Part shown: piece by piece, positions 32,489 to 42,219 of the stretch
Layout: every line of letters starts with the position of its first letter
Position numbering within the stretch: position 1 is the stretch's first letter
NCBI GenBank assembly: GCA_964517065.1
Contig: CAZFBK010000004.1
Span: 1-63,894 of the forward strand
DNA from: CAYYYA01 sp964517065
Lineage (GTDB): Bacteria > Patescibacteriota > Patescibacteriia > UBA1558 > 2-01-FULL-52-15
Reading direction: 5' to 3'
Length of the DNA stretch: 63,894 nucleotides
Notes under the pieces: model-generated
What the model was told of the DNA's origin: nothing
The model's input: the letters and a program-made list of their open reading frames with translations, nothing else
Database searches by the model: none
Position numbers and translations under genes: made by a program

Positions 32489-33256
32489 ATGGATATGGAT
32501 AAATGGTTCGTAGCAGAGTGGCGCAGAACATTGTTAATTTTAGCTGCTGCTTTTTTCTTGATCATGGGTGGCGTCAATAAGGTGAAAGAAAATCACTACA
32601 TTGGTAAATCACCCGATTTCCAACCGACGATCTATGTCAGCGGCGAAGGCAAAGTTCAGGCTGTACCGGATGTAGCCAAGATTACTTTTGGCAACACCGT
32701 GACCAAGCCAACAGCAGCCGAAGCACAGACGGAGAATACTAATACGATGAATGCTTTCATCGCAGCAGTGAAAAAGACAGGAATCATTGAGAAAGATATT
32801 AAGACGGCCAATTTCAACGTTTATCCGGAGTACAACTATGTCAACGGCAGGCAGGAACCTCGTGGCTTCACGGTAACGCAGAATATTGAGGTTACCGTAC
32901 GCGATACCAACAAAACGCAGGATTTGATTCAGTTAGCGGGTACTAATAATTTGAATCAGGTCGGTGGATTGGTTTTCACCGTTGATAAGACTGACACATA
33001 TATTGATCAGGCTCGTCAGATTGCTATGGCACAGGCTAAGGCGAACGCTGAGTCTATTTCCCGCAATGCTGGCTTCCGACTCGGACGCTTGACCAACTAC
33101 AGTGAGAGTACTAATCCTAATGGCTATCCAACGCCAATGTATGCCACTGATAAGGCTATGGGTATGGGCGGAGCTGCAGTACCGACACCGACGATCAATC
33201 CGGGAACGAACGAAATTTACGTGCAAGTTAACTTGAACTACGAGATCCAACAGTAA
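32489..33256 (+). CDS. SIMPL-domain (DUF541) protein
   Basis: This 255-aa exported or membrane-anchored protein has an N-terminal hydrophobic segment (TLLILAAAFFLIMGG near 12-26), then the SIMPL/DUF541 domain: YVSGEGKVQAVPDVAKITFG near 48-67, the NFNVYPEYNY segment and AMAQAKANAESISRNAGFRLG near 177-197. The C-terminal strand is IYVQVNLNYEI. Such proteins are periplasmic or surface oligomers of unclear function. Its place between pgk and eno, only 7 bases from eno, suggests co-transcription rather than a role in glycolysis. Confidence 0.9.
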   Translation: MDMDKWFVAEWRRTLLILAAAFFLIMGGVNKVKENHYIGKSPDFQPTIYVSGEGKVQAVPDVAKITFGNTVTKPTAAEAQTENTNTMNAFIAAVKKTGIIEKDIKTANFNVYPEYNYVNGRQEPRGFTVTQNIEVTVRDTNKTQDLIQLAGTNNLNQVGGLVFTVDKTDTYIDQARQIAMAQAKANAESISRNAGFRLGRLTNYSESTNPNGYPTPMYATDKAMGMGGAAVPTPTINPGTNEIYVQVNLNYEIQQ

Positions 33257-33263
33257 TATTTCC

Positions 33264-34532
33264 ATGGCTGCCACCATCAAACGGATTACTGCCAATGAAA
33301 TCTTAGACTCACGAGGTAACCCGACGGTTGAAGTTTTGGTTACCTTAGACAACGGCATTGAAGCTAGTGCTTCGGTGCCCAGTGGAGCTTCGACGGGAAC
33401 GTTCGAAGCTTTTGAGTTACGTGATAATGATGAGCGCCGTTATAATGGTAAAGGTGTTTTGCAAGCTTGTCAGAATGTCAAAGGAGAGATTCAATCGGCT
33501 TTGGAAGGTAAAGGTATCACTGAGCAACGAGATATTGATCAGACGATGATCAAGCTGGATGGAACCGAGAATAAATCCCGTCTGGGAGCCAACGCTATCT
33601 TGGGAGTGTCACTGGCCTGCGCTCGGGCAGCTGCCTTATCAGAAAATCTGCCGTTATATCGTTACATCGGTCAGCTCTATGGTGCGAGTCAATTTCAGCT
33701 GCCCATACCGCTGATCAATATTATTAACGGCGGCTTGCATGCCAGTACAAACCTTAATATTCAGGAGTTCTGGGTGATCCCGACTCAAGACAGCAGCTTT
33801 CAGGAACGTTTGCGCTGCGGCAGCGAAGTGTTTCAACAGCTCGGTACTATTCTGCGCAAAGATTCGCGTGATACTGATCTTGGTAATGAAGGTGGCTATG
33901 CACCGAATCTAGACAATCATCGGCAGGCTTTCGACTATGTCTTGCGCGCTATCGAGCAGGCAGGATATAAACCAGCTGATAATTGTTTTTTAGGCTTTGA
34001 CGCCGGCGCTTCAGTTTTGTTTGACCCGAAGACCAGTCTCTATGAATTGAAGCTGGAGCAGAGTCACTATACCAGTGCAGAATTTCAGAAATATATGATT
34101 CAGTTGTGGCGTGATTATCCCATCAATGTCTGTGAAGATCCGCTGGCCGAAGAAGATTGGGACGGGTGGAAAGCGCTGACAGTCGAGATGAGGAAAGATT
34201 TTGCCAAAAGTATCCTGATCGGTGATGATTTATTTGTTACCAATAGTCAGCGTCTGCAAAAAGGCATTACTATGGGAGCAGCCAACGCTATCCTGATCAA
34301 ACCCAACCAGATCGGCAGTCTGACAGAAACTTTGGAGACTATTCGCTTAGCTAAGAAGTCCGGCTATGCTACGGCAATATCTCATCGCAGCGGTGAGACG
34401 ATTGATTCGTTCATCGCTGATTTGTCAGTAGCAGTTGCCTCTGAATATATCAAAACCGGCTCCGTCGCTCGCGGTGAGCGTTCAGCCAAGTACAACCGAT
34501 TATTAGCTATTGAACGTGAATTACATGGATAA
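33264..34532 (+). CDS. eno: Enolase
   Basis: This 422-aa enzyme converts 2-phosphoglycerate to phosphoenolpyruvate. N-terminal ILDSRGNPTVEV, the catalytic GNEGGYAPN near 209-217, the metal ligands in FLGFDAGAS near 244 and CEDPLAEEDW near 288, and ILIKPNQIGS near 341 are all present. The catalytic Lys and the C-terminal SHRSGETID motif are intact. It overlaps the first gpmI by 8 bases when the latter starts at ATG 34525. Confidence 0.97.
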   Translation: MAATIKRITANEILDSRGNPTVEVLVTLDNGIEASASVPSGASTGTFEAFELRDNDERRYNGKGVLQACQNVKGEIQSALEGKGITEQRDIDQTMIKLDGTENKSRLGANAILGVSLACARAAALSENLPLYRYIGQLYGASQFQLPIPLINIINGGLHASTNLNIQEFWVIPTQDSSFQERLRCGSEVFQQLGTILRKDSRDTDLGNEGGYAPNLDNHRQAFDYVLRAIEQAGYKPADNCFLGFDAGASVLFDPKTSLYELKLEQSHYTSAEFQKYMIQLWRDYPINVCEDPLAEEDWDGWKALTVEMRKDFAKSILIGDDLFVTNSQRLQKGITMGAANAILIKPNQIGSLTETLETIRLAKKSGYATAISHRSGETIDSFIADLSVAVASEYIKTGSVARGERSAKYNRLLAIERELHG

Positions 34533-36162
34533 ATCTCGCACCAGTTTTAATTCTAATAACACTAGTCAATCAAATATGAGTGATAGTCTGTCTTCTGCTA
34601 AACTGGTGCGGGATAAAAAACCAACAGTCTTAATCATCATGGACGGTTGGGGCATAGCTCCGGCCAGTGCTGGCAATGCAATTACTTCGGCGAAATTACC
34701 AGTCTATAATAAGTTACTGAAAAAATACGCCTGGACAACGTTACGCGCTTCCGGTAAAGCAGTGGGCTTGCCGGCTGGGCAAGATGGTAATTCTGAAGCG
34801 GGTCATATGAATATCGGTGCCGGACGTCTGGTGGAGCAGGATGCTGTGGTGATTTCCAAAAGTATTGATAATGGCACGTTTTTCCGTAATCCGGCTTTCA
34901 CCGGTGCCATCGCTCATGCCAAGAAAAATAAATCAGCCGTGCATCTCGTTGGTATGATTACGGCCAATCAGAGTGCACATTCTGATCCCGATCATTTGAT
35001 CTCATTAATTATTCTTTTGAGTCGCAGCAAGGTCAAAAATATTTACCTGCATCTTTTCACCGACGGACGCGACAGCCCCAAATTTTTAGCGCAGAAAATT
35101 ATGGACTCATTCAAGGGTTTCTTCGCTAATTATGTCACGGTGGCGACCGTCATGGGACGATTTTATGGCATGGACCGCAAGAAAGAATGGTCAAGGACGG
35201 AGCTGGCCTATAATGCTATGGTGCTAGGCGAGGGAATTCATGAACACACAGCCCAAGATGCCGTACTTCACGCTTACGCCCGAGGGGAGAGCGATGAGTT
35301 TATCAAACCGACAGTCATTGTTGATGATCAGGATAAGCCTGTCGGGCTAATCTCAGATAATGACTCGGTGATATTTTTTAATTTACGTTCTGATCGTGCC
35401 CGTCAAATGTGCAAACCGTTTGTGCAGGAGAATTTTGAGCAAGCCAACAAGGGTTCGTTCAAACGTCAGGTTAAGCCGAAGAATCTTTTCATGGTCGCCA
35501 TGACTGATTTTGGCCCTGATCTTGGTGATCTGATCACCGCTTTTCCTAGCAGAGAAATACCTGATAGTTTACCTATGGCTCTGCGTAAGTATCGTCAGTT
35601 GGCTATTGCCGAGAATGAGAAGTACGCTCATGTGACCTATTTTTTTAACGGCGGCTACGCTGATCCCGTAGCAGGTGAGAAGCGGGTAATTATTAAATCT
35701 CCGGATATGAAAGTCTACGATGACGCTCCTGCTATGAGTCTCGAAGTAGTCACGAAGGTCGTCGTGGAAGGCATTGAGAAGCAGCAATATGATTTCATTA
35801 CCATGAATATCGCTAATCCTGATATGATTGCCCACACCGGCAATCTCGGGGCAACGATCAAAGCTTGTGAATATACCGATGTAGCTTTGGGGAAAATAAT
35901 CGACGCCACATTGAAGCGAGACGGTCTGGTCATCGTCACTGCTGATCATGGTAATGCTGAAGAAGTGATTAATATTGAAACAGGTGAAGTGGATACAGAG
36001 CATTCAAATAATCCCGTACCGTTTATCGTTGTCAAGAAAGGACCTTTGCCCAAACTGCGGGCTTCAGGTAAGCTAGGAGATGTAGCCCCGACTATTCTAC
36101 AGCTTCTCGGTGAACCGAAACCAAAATTAATGACCGGTAAAACTTTATTAGAACGATCATGA
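34525..36162 (+). CDS. gpmI: 2,3-bisphosphoglycerate-independent phosphoglycerate mutase, copy 1
   Basis: This 545-aa enzyme interconverts 3- and 2-phosphoglycerate with two Mn ions. Metal and catalytic motifs are complete: IIMDGWG, GNSEAGH (phosphorylated Ser), TDGRDS, MGRFYGMDR, NLRSDRAR, EKYAHVTYFFNGG, ANPDMIAHTG, TADHGNAE and EHSNNPVP. The usual SDGGVHSH segment is altered to ITANQSAHS. An Asn/Ser-rich extension of about 30 residues precedes the domain. Starts at ATG 34525 or 34576 are both possible; the first overlaps eno by 8 bases. It overlaps copy 2 by 4 bases. Confidence 0.93.
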   Translation: MDKSRTSFNSNNTSQSNMSDSLSSAKLVRDKKPTVLIIMDGWGIAPASAGNAITSAKLPVYNKLLKKYAWTTLRASGKAVGLPAGQDGNSEAGHMNIGAGRLVEQDAVVISKSIDNGTFFRNPAFTGAIAHAKKNKSAVHLVGMITANQSAHSDPDHLISLIILLSRSKVKNIYLHLFTDGRDSPKFLAQKIMDSFKGFFANYVTVATVMGRFYGMDRKKEWSRTELAYNAMVLGEGIHEHTAQDAVLHAYARGESDEFIKPTVIVDDQDKPVGLISDNDSVIFFNLRSDRARQMCKPFVQENFEQANKGSFKRQVKPKNLFMVAMTDFGPDLGDLITAFPSREIPDSLPMALRKYRQLAIAENEKYAHVTYFFNGGYADPVAGEKRVIIKSPDMKVYDDAPAMSLEVVTKVVVEGIEKQQYDFITMNIANPDMIAHTGNLGATIKACEYTDVALGKIIDATLKRDGLVIVTADHGNAEEVINIETGEVDTEHSNNPVPFIVVKKGPLPKLRASGKLGDVAPTILQLLGEPKPKLMTGKTLLERS

Positions 36163-37745
36163 TAGAAACATCCACCAGACCAAAACCGTTAGTGCTGATT
36201 ATCCTCGACGGCTGGGGTATTGCGGCGCCGTCACGTGCCAACGCTATTTCCTTAGCCAAAACGCCGAACATCGATAACTATCTCACGACCTACCCTGGAT
36301 TGTCGCTGCAGGCTGCCGGTGAATCTGTCGGTCTGGCGTGGGGAGAAATGGGGAATTCGGAAGTCGGGCATTTGAGTATGGGATCGGGCCGTATCGTCTA
36401 TCAGAGCCTGCCGAGAATTACTCACAGTATTTTTGATAAAAGCTTTTTTTCTAATCCGGCGCTGATAGCAGCCTGCCAGCACGTCAAGCAAAAGAAATCA
36501 GCGCTGCATCTGATCGGTATGGTCAGCTCCGGTGGCGTCCATAGCTATAATGAACATTTATACGCTTTACTAGAATTAGCAGCAGAACAAAAAGTAGAGC
36601 AGGTTTTTGTTCATGTCTTCTTGGATGGACGTGATACGCCGTTCAATAGCGCGGCGAATTTCATCGCCAAGCTGAAGGATAAAATGAAGCAGGTTGGAGT
36701 GGGTAAGATTGCCAGTCTGTCCGGCCGTTTCTATGCCATGGATCGTGATAATCATTGGGAGCGCATTGTGAAAGCCTATAAAGCAATGGTAGAAGGCGAA
36801 AGTAAAGCTTATTTCAAAGACGCCAGTGAAGCCATTGAAGCTTCTTATGCCGCTCAAGTATTTGACGAGCAGTTTGAGCCGGCTGTCATCACCGACGGTT
36901 CCAAACCGATCGGTCTGATCAAAGACGGTGATGCGGTCATCAGTTTCAATTTCCGCGCGGATCGCATGCGGGAGATTACCAAAGCCTTCGTCCTGCCGGG
37001 CTTTGATAAATTTCCCCGAACGTACATGCAAAATCTGTTTTATGTCTCAATGACGGAATATGAGAAAGATTTACCCCTGCAGGTTGCCTTCGCGCCCGAG
37101 GTGGTGGAGTCACCAGTAGCCAAGGTGATCAGTGACGCCGGTCTGGCGCAGCTGCATATTGCTGAGACAGAGAAGTATGCCCATGTGACGTATTTTTTCA
37201 ACGGCGGACAGGAAAAAATGTTTCCCAAGGAAGATCATGCGTTGATCCCTTCTCTGAAAGTGGCATCATACGATCAGAAGCCGGCCATGAGCGCTCGTGA
37301 GATTACGACACGGGTCATTTCTGAAATTCGCGAGGTTAAATATGATTTTATAGTGGTGAATTTTGCCAACGCTGATATGGTGGCGCACACTGGTAATCTA
37401 GCGGCCACGATTGAAGCAGTGGAGGTATTGGACGACTGTATTGGCAAGATAGTTGAGGTGGTCTTATCATATGAAGGAGCAGTCATGATTACCGCCGACC
37501 ATGGTAATGCTGAAGGATTATTCAATCTACAGACCGGAGTGATCGACAAAGAGCATTCCAATAATCCCGTGCCCTGTATCATGATTGGTCGCGCTTGGGA
37601 ACATAAGAATATTGTCGGTGGAGTAGTAGGGACAGACCTGAGTCAGGCCGTATCGTCAGGTGTTTTGGCTGATGTTGGACCGACCGTCTTGAAAGTTCTA
37701 GGTTTGAAGAAGCCACCGGAGATGACGGGAGCGCCGCTTATTTAG
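36159..37745 (+). CDS. gpmI: 2,3-bisphosphoglycerate-independent phosphoglycerate mutase, copy 2
   Basis: This 528-aa enzyme is a second complete iPGM directly after the first, with ATGA overlap. All motifs are intact and closer to the textbook family: IILDGWG, GNSEVGH, SSGGVHSY, LDGRDTP, SGRFYAMDR, NFRADRMRE, EKYAHVTYFFNGG, NADMVAHTGN, TADHGNAE and EHSNNPVP. It differs clearly in sequence from copy 1, so the pair is an old duplication or an acquired second copy rather than a recent tandem. Both appear active. It ends the glycolytic run. Confidence 0.95.
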   Translation: MIETSTRPKPLVLIILDGWGIAAPSRANAISLAKTPNIDNYLTTYPGLSLQAAGESVGLAWGEMGNSEVGHLSMGSGRIVYQSLPRITHSIFDKSFFSNPALIAACQHVKQKKSALHLIGMVSSGGVHSYNEHLYALLELAAEQKVEQVFVHVFLDGRDTPFNSAANFIAKLKDKMKQVGVGKIASLSGRFYAMDRDNHWERIVKAYKAMVEGESKAYFKDASEAIEASYAAQVFDEQFEPAVITDGSKPIGLIKDGDAVISFNFRADRMREITKAFVLPGFDKFPRTYMQNLFYVSMTEYEKDLPLQVAFAPEVVESPVAKVISDAGLAQLHIAETEKYAHVTYFFNGGQEKMFPKEDHALIPSLKVASYDQKPAMSAREITTRVISEIREVKYDFIVVNFANADMVAHTGNLAATIEAVEVLDDCIGKIVEVVLSYEGAVMITADHGNAEGLFNLQTGVIDKEHSNNPVPCIMIGRAWEHKNIVGGVVGTDLSQAVSSGVLADVGPTVLKVLGLKKPPEMTGAPLI

Positions 37746-37864
37746 GTGTGGGTGATAATCGATACCGCTGTAATAAAGCAAAAATGAAAGTGCAAAAATA
37801 TAAATTAAAATTTAAAAAACCTCCATTTTTTTGCTTTTTGCATTTTAACTTTTAATTTACAATC

Positions 37865-38719
37865 GTGCCTGAATTGCCCGAAGTCGAAACAATCCGTCGT
37901 GGATTATTATCACTCCAAAAACAACGTATCAAAGACGTTGTTATTCATCTACCCAAAATTATCCGTCCGGCAGATGCGAGGAAGCGGTTGACAGGCCAGC
38001 GAGTAGAGACGATTGATCGGCGTGGAAAATTACTGATCTTCAGCCTCAACTCTGGGGATTATTTGCTCATTCATTTGAAGATGACCGGTCAGCTGGTCTA
38101 CCGGCCGAAATCAGGAGAGCTATTTGTCGGCGGACATCCTATTATCAACGTACTCGATGTGCCGAATAAATTTACCCATGTGGAGCTACATTTTCATGAT
38201 AAGGGAGTGTTGTATTTCAATGACGTGCGTCGTTTTGGTTATCTAAAATTAACAGACGAAGCGGAAGTACAGAAGATTAAGTCCAGTTATGGACCTGAGC
38301 CGCTTGATCTGTCACTAACCACGAAACAATGGCTAAAGATTTTGGAACAGAAACCACAATGGTCAGTCAAGAAATTACTTCTCGATCAAGGTCAGATAGC
38401 TGGTATTGGTAATATTTACTGCGACGAGGCTTGCTTCTATACCGGTATCAGGCCGATGCGCTTGGCCGGTAGTTTGAAACCGATTCAGAAAACTGCCTTG
38501 TTGAAAAATATCCGTAAAGTATTGAATTTGTCTATCAAGTACGGCGGCACGAGCTTTAACTCCTATGTGCAATCACAAGGACATCAAGGGAAATTTTATG
38601 ATCTGCTGAAAGTTTACGGACGCGGTGGGAAGCGGTGCCAGAAGTGCAAAAAAACCAGCATCATGAAAATCAAATTTGCAGGTCGCGGTACGCACTATTG
38701 TCCTACCTGTCAAAAATAA
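37865..38719 (+). CDS. mutM: Formamidopyrimidine-DNA glycosylase
   Basis: This 284-aa base-excision repair enzyme removes oxidised purines. It begins at GTG 37865, giving the invariant MPELPEVE with catalytic Pro2 and Glu3 after Met removal. LLIHLKMTGQL near 69-79 supplies the catalytic Lys region. The H2TH segment is QGQIAGIGNIYCDEACF near 175-191, and the C-terminal zinc finger is CQKCKK...YCPTCQK. Its last 10 bases overlap the convergent PAP2-like gene. Confidence 0.96.
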   Translation: MPELPEVETIRRGLLSLQKQRIKDVVIHLPKIIRPADARKRLTGQRVETIDRRGKLLIFSLNSGDYLLIHLKMTGQLVYRPKSGELFVGGHPIINVLDVPNKFTHVELHFHDKGVLYFNDVRRFGYLKLTDEAEVQKIKSSYGPEPLDLSLTTKQWLKILEQKPQWSVKKLLLDQGQIAGIGNIYCDEACFYTGIRPMRLAGSLKPIQKTALLKNIRKVLNLSIKYGGTSFNSYVQSQGHQGKFYDLLKVYGRGGKRCQKCKKTSIMKIKFAGRGTHYCPTCQK

Positions 38720-39141
38720 GGTAAACCGTAGGCCAAAAGAAAGGTTAATATCACACCTGAAATGGTACCGACCGTGACCTGCCACGGGGTATGGCCGAGG
38801 CGTTCATTCAGTACCGGATATTTATATTCTTTAGCTCTATCCAAATCCTTCACTACCATGTTGATTAGTTTGGCATGTAGCCCTAGCTGACGTCGGAAGC
38901 CTGTAGCATCACGGACCACGATAAAGAAAAGAATAATGGAAACGGCTAGCGCTGTGTCGTCCCAACCGCGATCAATGAATAAGATAGTAGCCAGTGAGCT
39001 GGCCAGAGCCGCGTGAGCTGAGGGCATGCCACCATAATTATTCAGATGTTCCCAAGAAAAATTGCCGCGAGCCGCTTCGAGCAAGAGCTTGATGCCTTGG
39101 ACCAGCACCATTACCAGAAGCGGAATGATAAATAGACGCAT
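38710..39141 (-). CDS. Divergent PAP2-family membrane protein
   Basis: This 143-aa membrane protein of the YuiD-like divergent PAP2 family has helix MVLVQGIKLLLEA near 11-23, GGMPSAHAALASSLAT near 37-52, VVRDATGFRRQLGLHAKLIN near 74-93 and LNERLGHTPWQVTVG near 109-123. These match the conserved PSAH, D-x-x-G-x-R and GHT motifs. The substrate is unknown. It converges on mutM with a 10-base overlap and diverges from uppP. Confidence 0.9.
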   Translation of the reverse strand: MRLFIIPLLVMVLVQGIKLLLEAARGNFSWEHLNNYGGMPSAHAALASSLATILFIDRGWDDTALAVSIILFFIVVRDATGFRRQLGLHAKLINMVVKDLDRAKEYKYPVLNERLGHTPWQVTVGTISGVILTFLLAYGLPYF

Positions 39142-39193
39142 AGTATGATATTAGCTATAATGCTGTATATAAGTATAGCATAATTAGAATCAC

Positions 39194-39946
39194 ATGATAG
39201 CTTGGTTGCAGTATATAGTTCTTGGTCTGGTACAGGGTGTTACTGAGTGGTTGCCTATTTCCAGTGACGGTCACCTCTATCTGGCTCATAATCTTCTCGG
39301 TATACCAGAGGATTTGCCTCTGGACGTTTTTTTGCATGGAGCCAGCCTGATTGTTTTAGTGATCTATTTCAGAAAACAGTTGGCAGAGTTGATTCGTGGT
39401 GTATTGACTCGCAATAAAGCTGACGTACTCTATGTCTGGTTTGTCATCCTGACTACTATTGCTACGATCACTGTCGCCCTGTCGATTGAAAGATGGTTGC
39501 CGCAACTACAAAATAATAAAGCGGTAGCTGTAGGGTTTTTCCTGACGGGACTTTTGGTTATTAGTACACGGTGGACAGCTATTGGTAGTGCCAACAAACA
39601 ATTGACCTGGCCCAAGGCAGTGATTTTAGGTTTAGCTCAAGGTGCAGCAGTGCTGACAGGACTATCACGGAGCGCTTCCATGCTGGCTGTTGGTTTGGCT
39701 TTTGGCTTTTCCAAAGAATTAGCTTTTCGTTACACTTTCATCGCTGCCATCCCGGCCATTGCCGGAGCCTTTATCCTCGAGGTGCCGAAATTAGCAATCC
39801 AGCCTTTACACTGGCTAGCCTTCGTTGTGACGCTTATTTCCGGTTATATTGCCTTGAAGTTATTAGATGTGTTGGTGCGTAAAGAAAAAATCTTTTATTT
39901 TGGTGTCTATACTATTATTTTGGCAGTAGTTTTATTCTTCCTATGA
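39194..39946 (+). CDS. uppP: Undecaprenyl-diphosphatase
   Basis: This 250-aa polytopic membrane enzyme recycles the undecaprenyl carrier used for cell-wall synthesis. The first catalytic motif is QGVTEWLPISSDGH near 14-27 (usually SSSGH), and the second is GLSRSASM near 156-163. About seven to eight helices are visible and the length is normal. It overlaps manC by 4 bases. Its partner uppS is at 59736. Confidence 0.95.
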   Translation: MIAWLQYIVLGLVQGVTEWLPISSDGHLYLAHNLLGIPEDLPLDVFLHGASLIVLVIYFRKQLAELIRGVLTRNKADVLYVWFVILTTIATITVALSIERWLPQLQNNKAVAVGFFLTGLLVISTRWTAIGSANKQLTWPKAVILGLAQGAAVLTGLSRSASMLAVGLAFGFSKELAFRYTFIAAIPAIAGAFILEVPKLAIQPLHWLAFVVTLISGYIALKLLDVLVRKEKIFYFGVYTIILAVVLFFL

Positions 39947-41001
39947 AGATCAAGGTAGCAATTATCGCCGGGGGAGTCGGTACTCGTCTGTGGCCGGTTT
40001 CTCGTGAGCAAGCGCCGAAACAAGTCAGCGCTTTGTTTGGTGGCCAGTCAGTACTCCAGACAACCTACAAACTATTGCGTCAGAAGATTTCGGCTGCCAA
40101 CATCTTGGTTGTCACTGGCCAACGGTTCGCCGCTACGGTGCTCGATCAATTACCTATTGCCCGATCGCAGGTACTGGTTGAGCCGTGTCGTCGTGATACA
40201 GCTGCAGCTATTGGTTTGGTGGCGTGGCAGGTAGCGGCGCAAGATCCCGAGACTATTCTGATCACGGTGCATTCTGATCACGCTATTGCCAAGCCGGCCG
40301 AATATATCCGAACCTTACTATCCGCGGCCCACATGGTGTCCAAACAACCTGAACGATTGGTCACGATAGGGGCGAATCCGACCTATCCGGAGACGGGCTA
40401 CGGTTATATTTGTCTCGGTGCAGAAGTAGCGCGTCAGGGCAAAGACCATTTTTATAACGTGGCGCATTTCACCGAGAAGCCGAAACTGGCAACAGCTAAA
40501 AAATATGTAGATGATTGGCGGTATCTCTGGAATACCGGCATGTTTGTCTTTCAGGTTGGCCAACTGCAGCGCTGGTATAAGCATTATTTACCGAGCCACT
40601 ATCGTATCTTCGAGACTATTTTCAGTACCAAATCAGGCAGACCGGCCCGGCTGCAGAGATTTTTCGGCAAGGTGCCAGCTATTTCTATTGATTATGGTTT
40701 ATTAGAAAAAATGGATAATCTGCTCGTGCTGCCTGCTTCCTTTGGTTGGCAGGATATCGGCAGTTGGAAGGTGGTGGCTGGATTAGTCAAAAAGAAGATT
40801 ACTGACAGACGTATTCTGCTAGAAGCTCATAATAATTTCGTTATTTCCGATCCCAAGAAACTAGTAGCGATCGTCGGGCTGGATGATTACATCGTCGTCG
40901 ATACTGAGGATGCCTTACTTATCTGTCCGAAAGATAAGAGTCAACAGGTCAAACAGATTGTTGCTGAAGTTAAGCAAAAAAAATGGAACGAATATTTATG
41001 A
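39943..41001 (+). CDS. manC: Mannose-1-phosphate guanylyltransferase
   Basis: This 352-aa nucleotidyltransferase makes GDP-mannose. IIAGGVGTRLWPVSRE near 7-22 is the nucleotide-binding motif, PKQVSAL follows, VLVEPCRRDTAAAIG near 75-89 and FTEKP near 171 complete the GT-A-like core, and the end has the DALLICPKDKSQQVK motif. It has no fused isomerase domain. It overlaps uppP and mltG by 4 bases each. Confidence 0.94.
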   Translation: MKIKVAIIAGGVGTRLWPVSREQAPKQVSALFGGQSVLQTTYKLLRQKISAANILVVTGQRFAATVLDQLPIARSQVLVEPCRRDTAAAIGLVAWQVAAQDPETILITVHSDHAIAKPAEYIRTLLSAAHMVSKQPERLVTIGANPTYPETGYGYICLGAEVARQGKDHFYNVAHFTEKPKLATAKKYVDDWRYLWNTGMFVFQVGQLQRWYKHYLPSHYRIFETIFSTKSGRPARLQRFFGKVPAISIDYGLLEKMDNLLVLPASFGWQDIGSWKVVAGLVKKKITDRRILLEAHNNFVISDPKKLVAIVGLDDYIVVDTEDALLICPKDKSQQVKQIVAEVKQKKWNEYL

Positions 41002-42032
41002 TAAAGAAAATTCTCATTGGATTGGTCATTATTATCGCTGGAGCAGTGGTCGTCGTAGTTTTCAGTTTGGTACAGTTCGTCCGGCCGGCCGGTAGTGCTA
41101 GAGAGATAGCTTTCACTATTGAGCCGGGAGAGGGCGTGCATGCGATCAGCCGTAATCTGAAGCAGGCAGGTTTAATCGATAGTTCGTTTATTTTTGAAAG
41201 TTATATTTGGCTCTTGCGCTCGGATCAGAAGATTATCGCCGGCCGCTATCAACTAAACCGAAATCAAAATATTCCCCAGATTACCAAAGCGATCATGGCC
41301 GGTCCGGATCAGCAGCCGGATCAGCTGACCTTTATCGAAGGTTGGAACCGCCATGAATACGCTGATGCGTTGACGAAGGCTGGATTTCACGGTGACGCCT
41401 TTTTGACCATTACGGCCTCGAGTACCCTCTGGCGTGATGACTACCAATTGACCGACGCTGTACCTCTCGGACATACGTTGGAAGGCTTCCTTTTCCCAGA
41501 CACCTATCAGGTAGCGCGAGATTCTGATGAGATTACTTTGGTTAGCAAGATGCTGGCGAATTTTGAACGTAAAGTTACTCCGCAGATGATTCAGGATATG
41601 ATCAAACAAAACAGATCACTGTACGAAGTGATCACGATGGCGTCTATTATCGAGAAAGAAGTGCCACAGGCCAGTGATAGGAAGATGATAGCTGATATTT
41701 TTTGGAAACGCCTCGAAGCAAATATCGGTCTCCAATCTGACGCTACGGTAAATTTCGCTAAATGTAGCCGGTCAGATGATTTTGTCGCCTGTGAGAAAAC
41801 CACGCGCTCGACTGCTTCTGATCTGCAGATTGACTCACCATACAATACGTATAAGTATCGTGGTTTGCCTCCAGGACCGATTAGCAATCCTGGATTAGAC
41901 AGTATCATGGCGACGCTGTATCCCACAGCCAATGATTATTATTATTTTCTTACTGATCTCAAAGGGAAGGTTTACTATGCTCGCAATCTCGAGGAGCATA
42001 AGAAGAATAGGGAGTTGTATTTAGGAAAGTAG
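40998..42032 (+). CDS. mltG: Endolytic transglycosylase MltG
   Basis: This 344-aa membrane-anchored lytic transglycosylase cuts nascent glycan strands. It has an N-terminal helix (ILIGLVIIIAGAVVVVVFSL), then the YceG domain: LEGFLFPDTYQV, ASIIEKEVPQ (catalytic Glu), LQSDATVNFA and YNTYKYRGLPPGPISNPG. ATG 40998 overlaps the manC stop (ATGA); an in-frame ATG at 40983 lies further inside manC. Confidence 0.95.
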   Translation: MIKKILIGLVIIIAGAVVVVVFSLVQFVRPAGSAREIAFTIEPGEGVHAISRNLKQAGLIDSSFIFESYIWLLRSDQKIIAGRYQLNRNQNIPQITKAIMAGPDQQPDQLTFIEGWNRHEYADALTKAGFHGDAFLTITASSTLWRDDYQLTDAVPLGHTLEGFLFPDTYQVARDSDEITLVSKMLANFERKVTPQMIQDMIKQNRSLYEVITMASIIEKEVPQASDRKMIADIFWKRLEANIGLQSDATVNFAKCSRSDDFVACEKTTRSTASDLQIDSPYNTYKYRGLPPGPISNPGLDSIMATLYPTANDYYYFLTDLKGKVYYARNLEEHKKNRELYLGK

Positions 42033-42164
42033 GTTGGTAGAGTGGTAGTTTTGTAGGGATAGGTCGTGACCTGTCCCTTTTGGTTTAAAGCTTAGAGTTG
42101 AAAGATTAAAGTTAAAAGTGGTGCAACTGCTAACAACTATCAACTTACAACTTAAATCTAAAGT

Positions 42165-42219
42165 AAAAAAAGTGCGCCGCCCTTCTTTGCTTCTTGCGAA
42201 GCATTGAAGGACGGCGCGC
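42165..42219 (-). terminator. Strong intrinsic terminator of the minus-strand GC-rich transcript
   Basis: On the plus strand seven A (42165-42171) precede GCGCCGCCCTTCTTTGCTTC (42174-42193), which pairs with GAAGCATTGAAGGACGGCGC (42198-42217), with two small internal mismatches. On the minus strand this is a long GC-rich hairpin followed by a T run. Confidence 0.85.
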
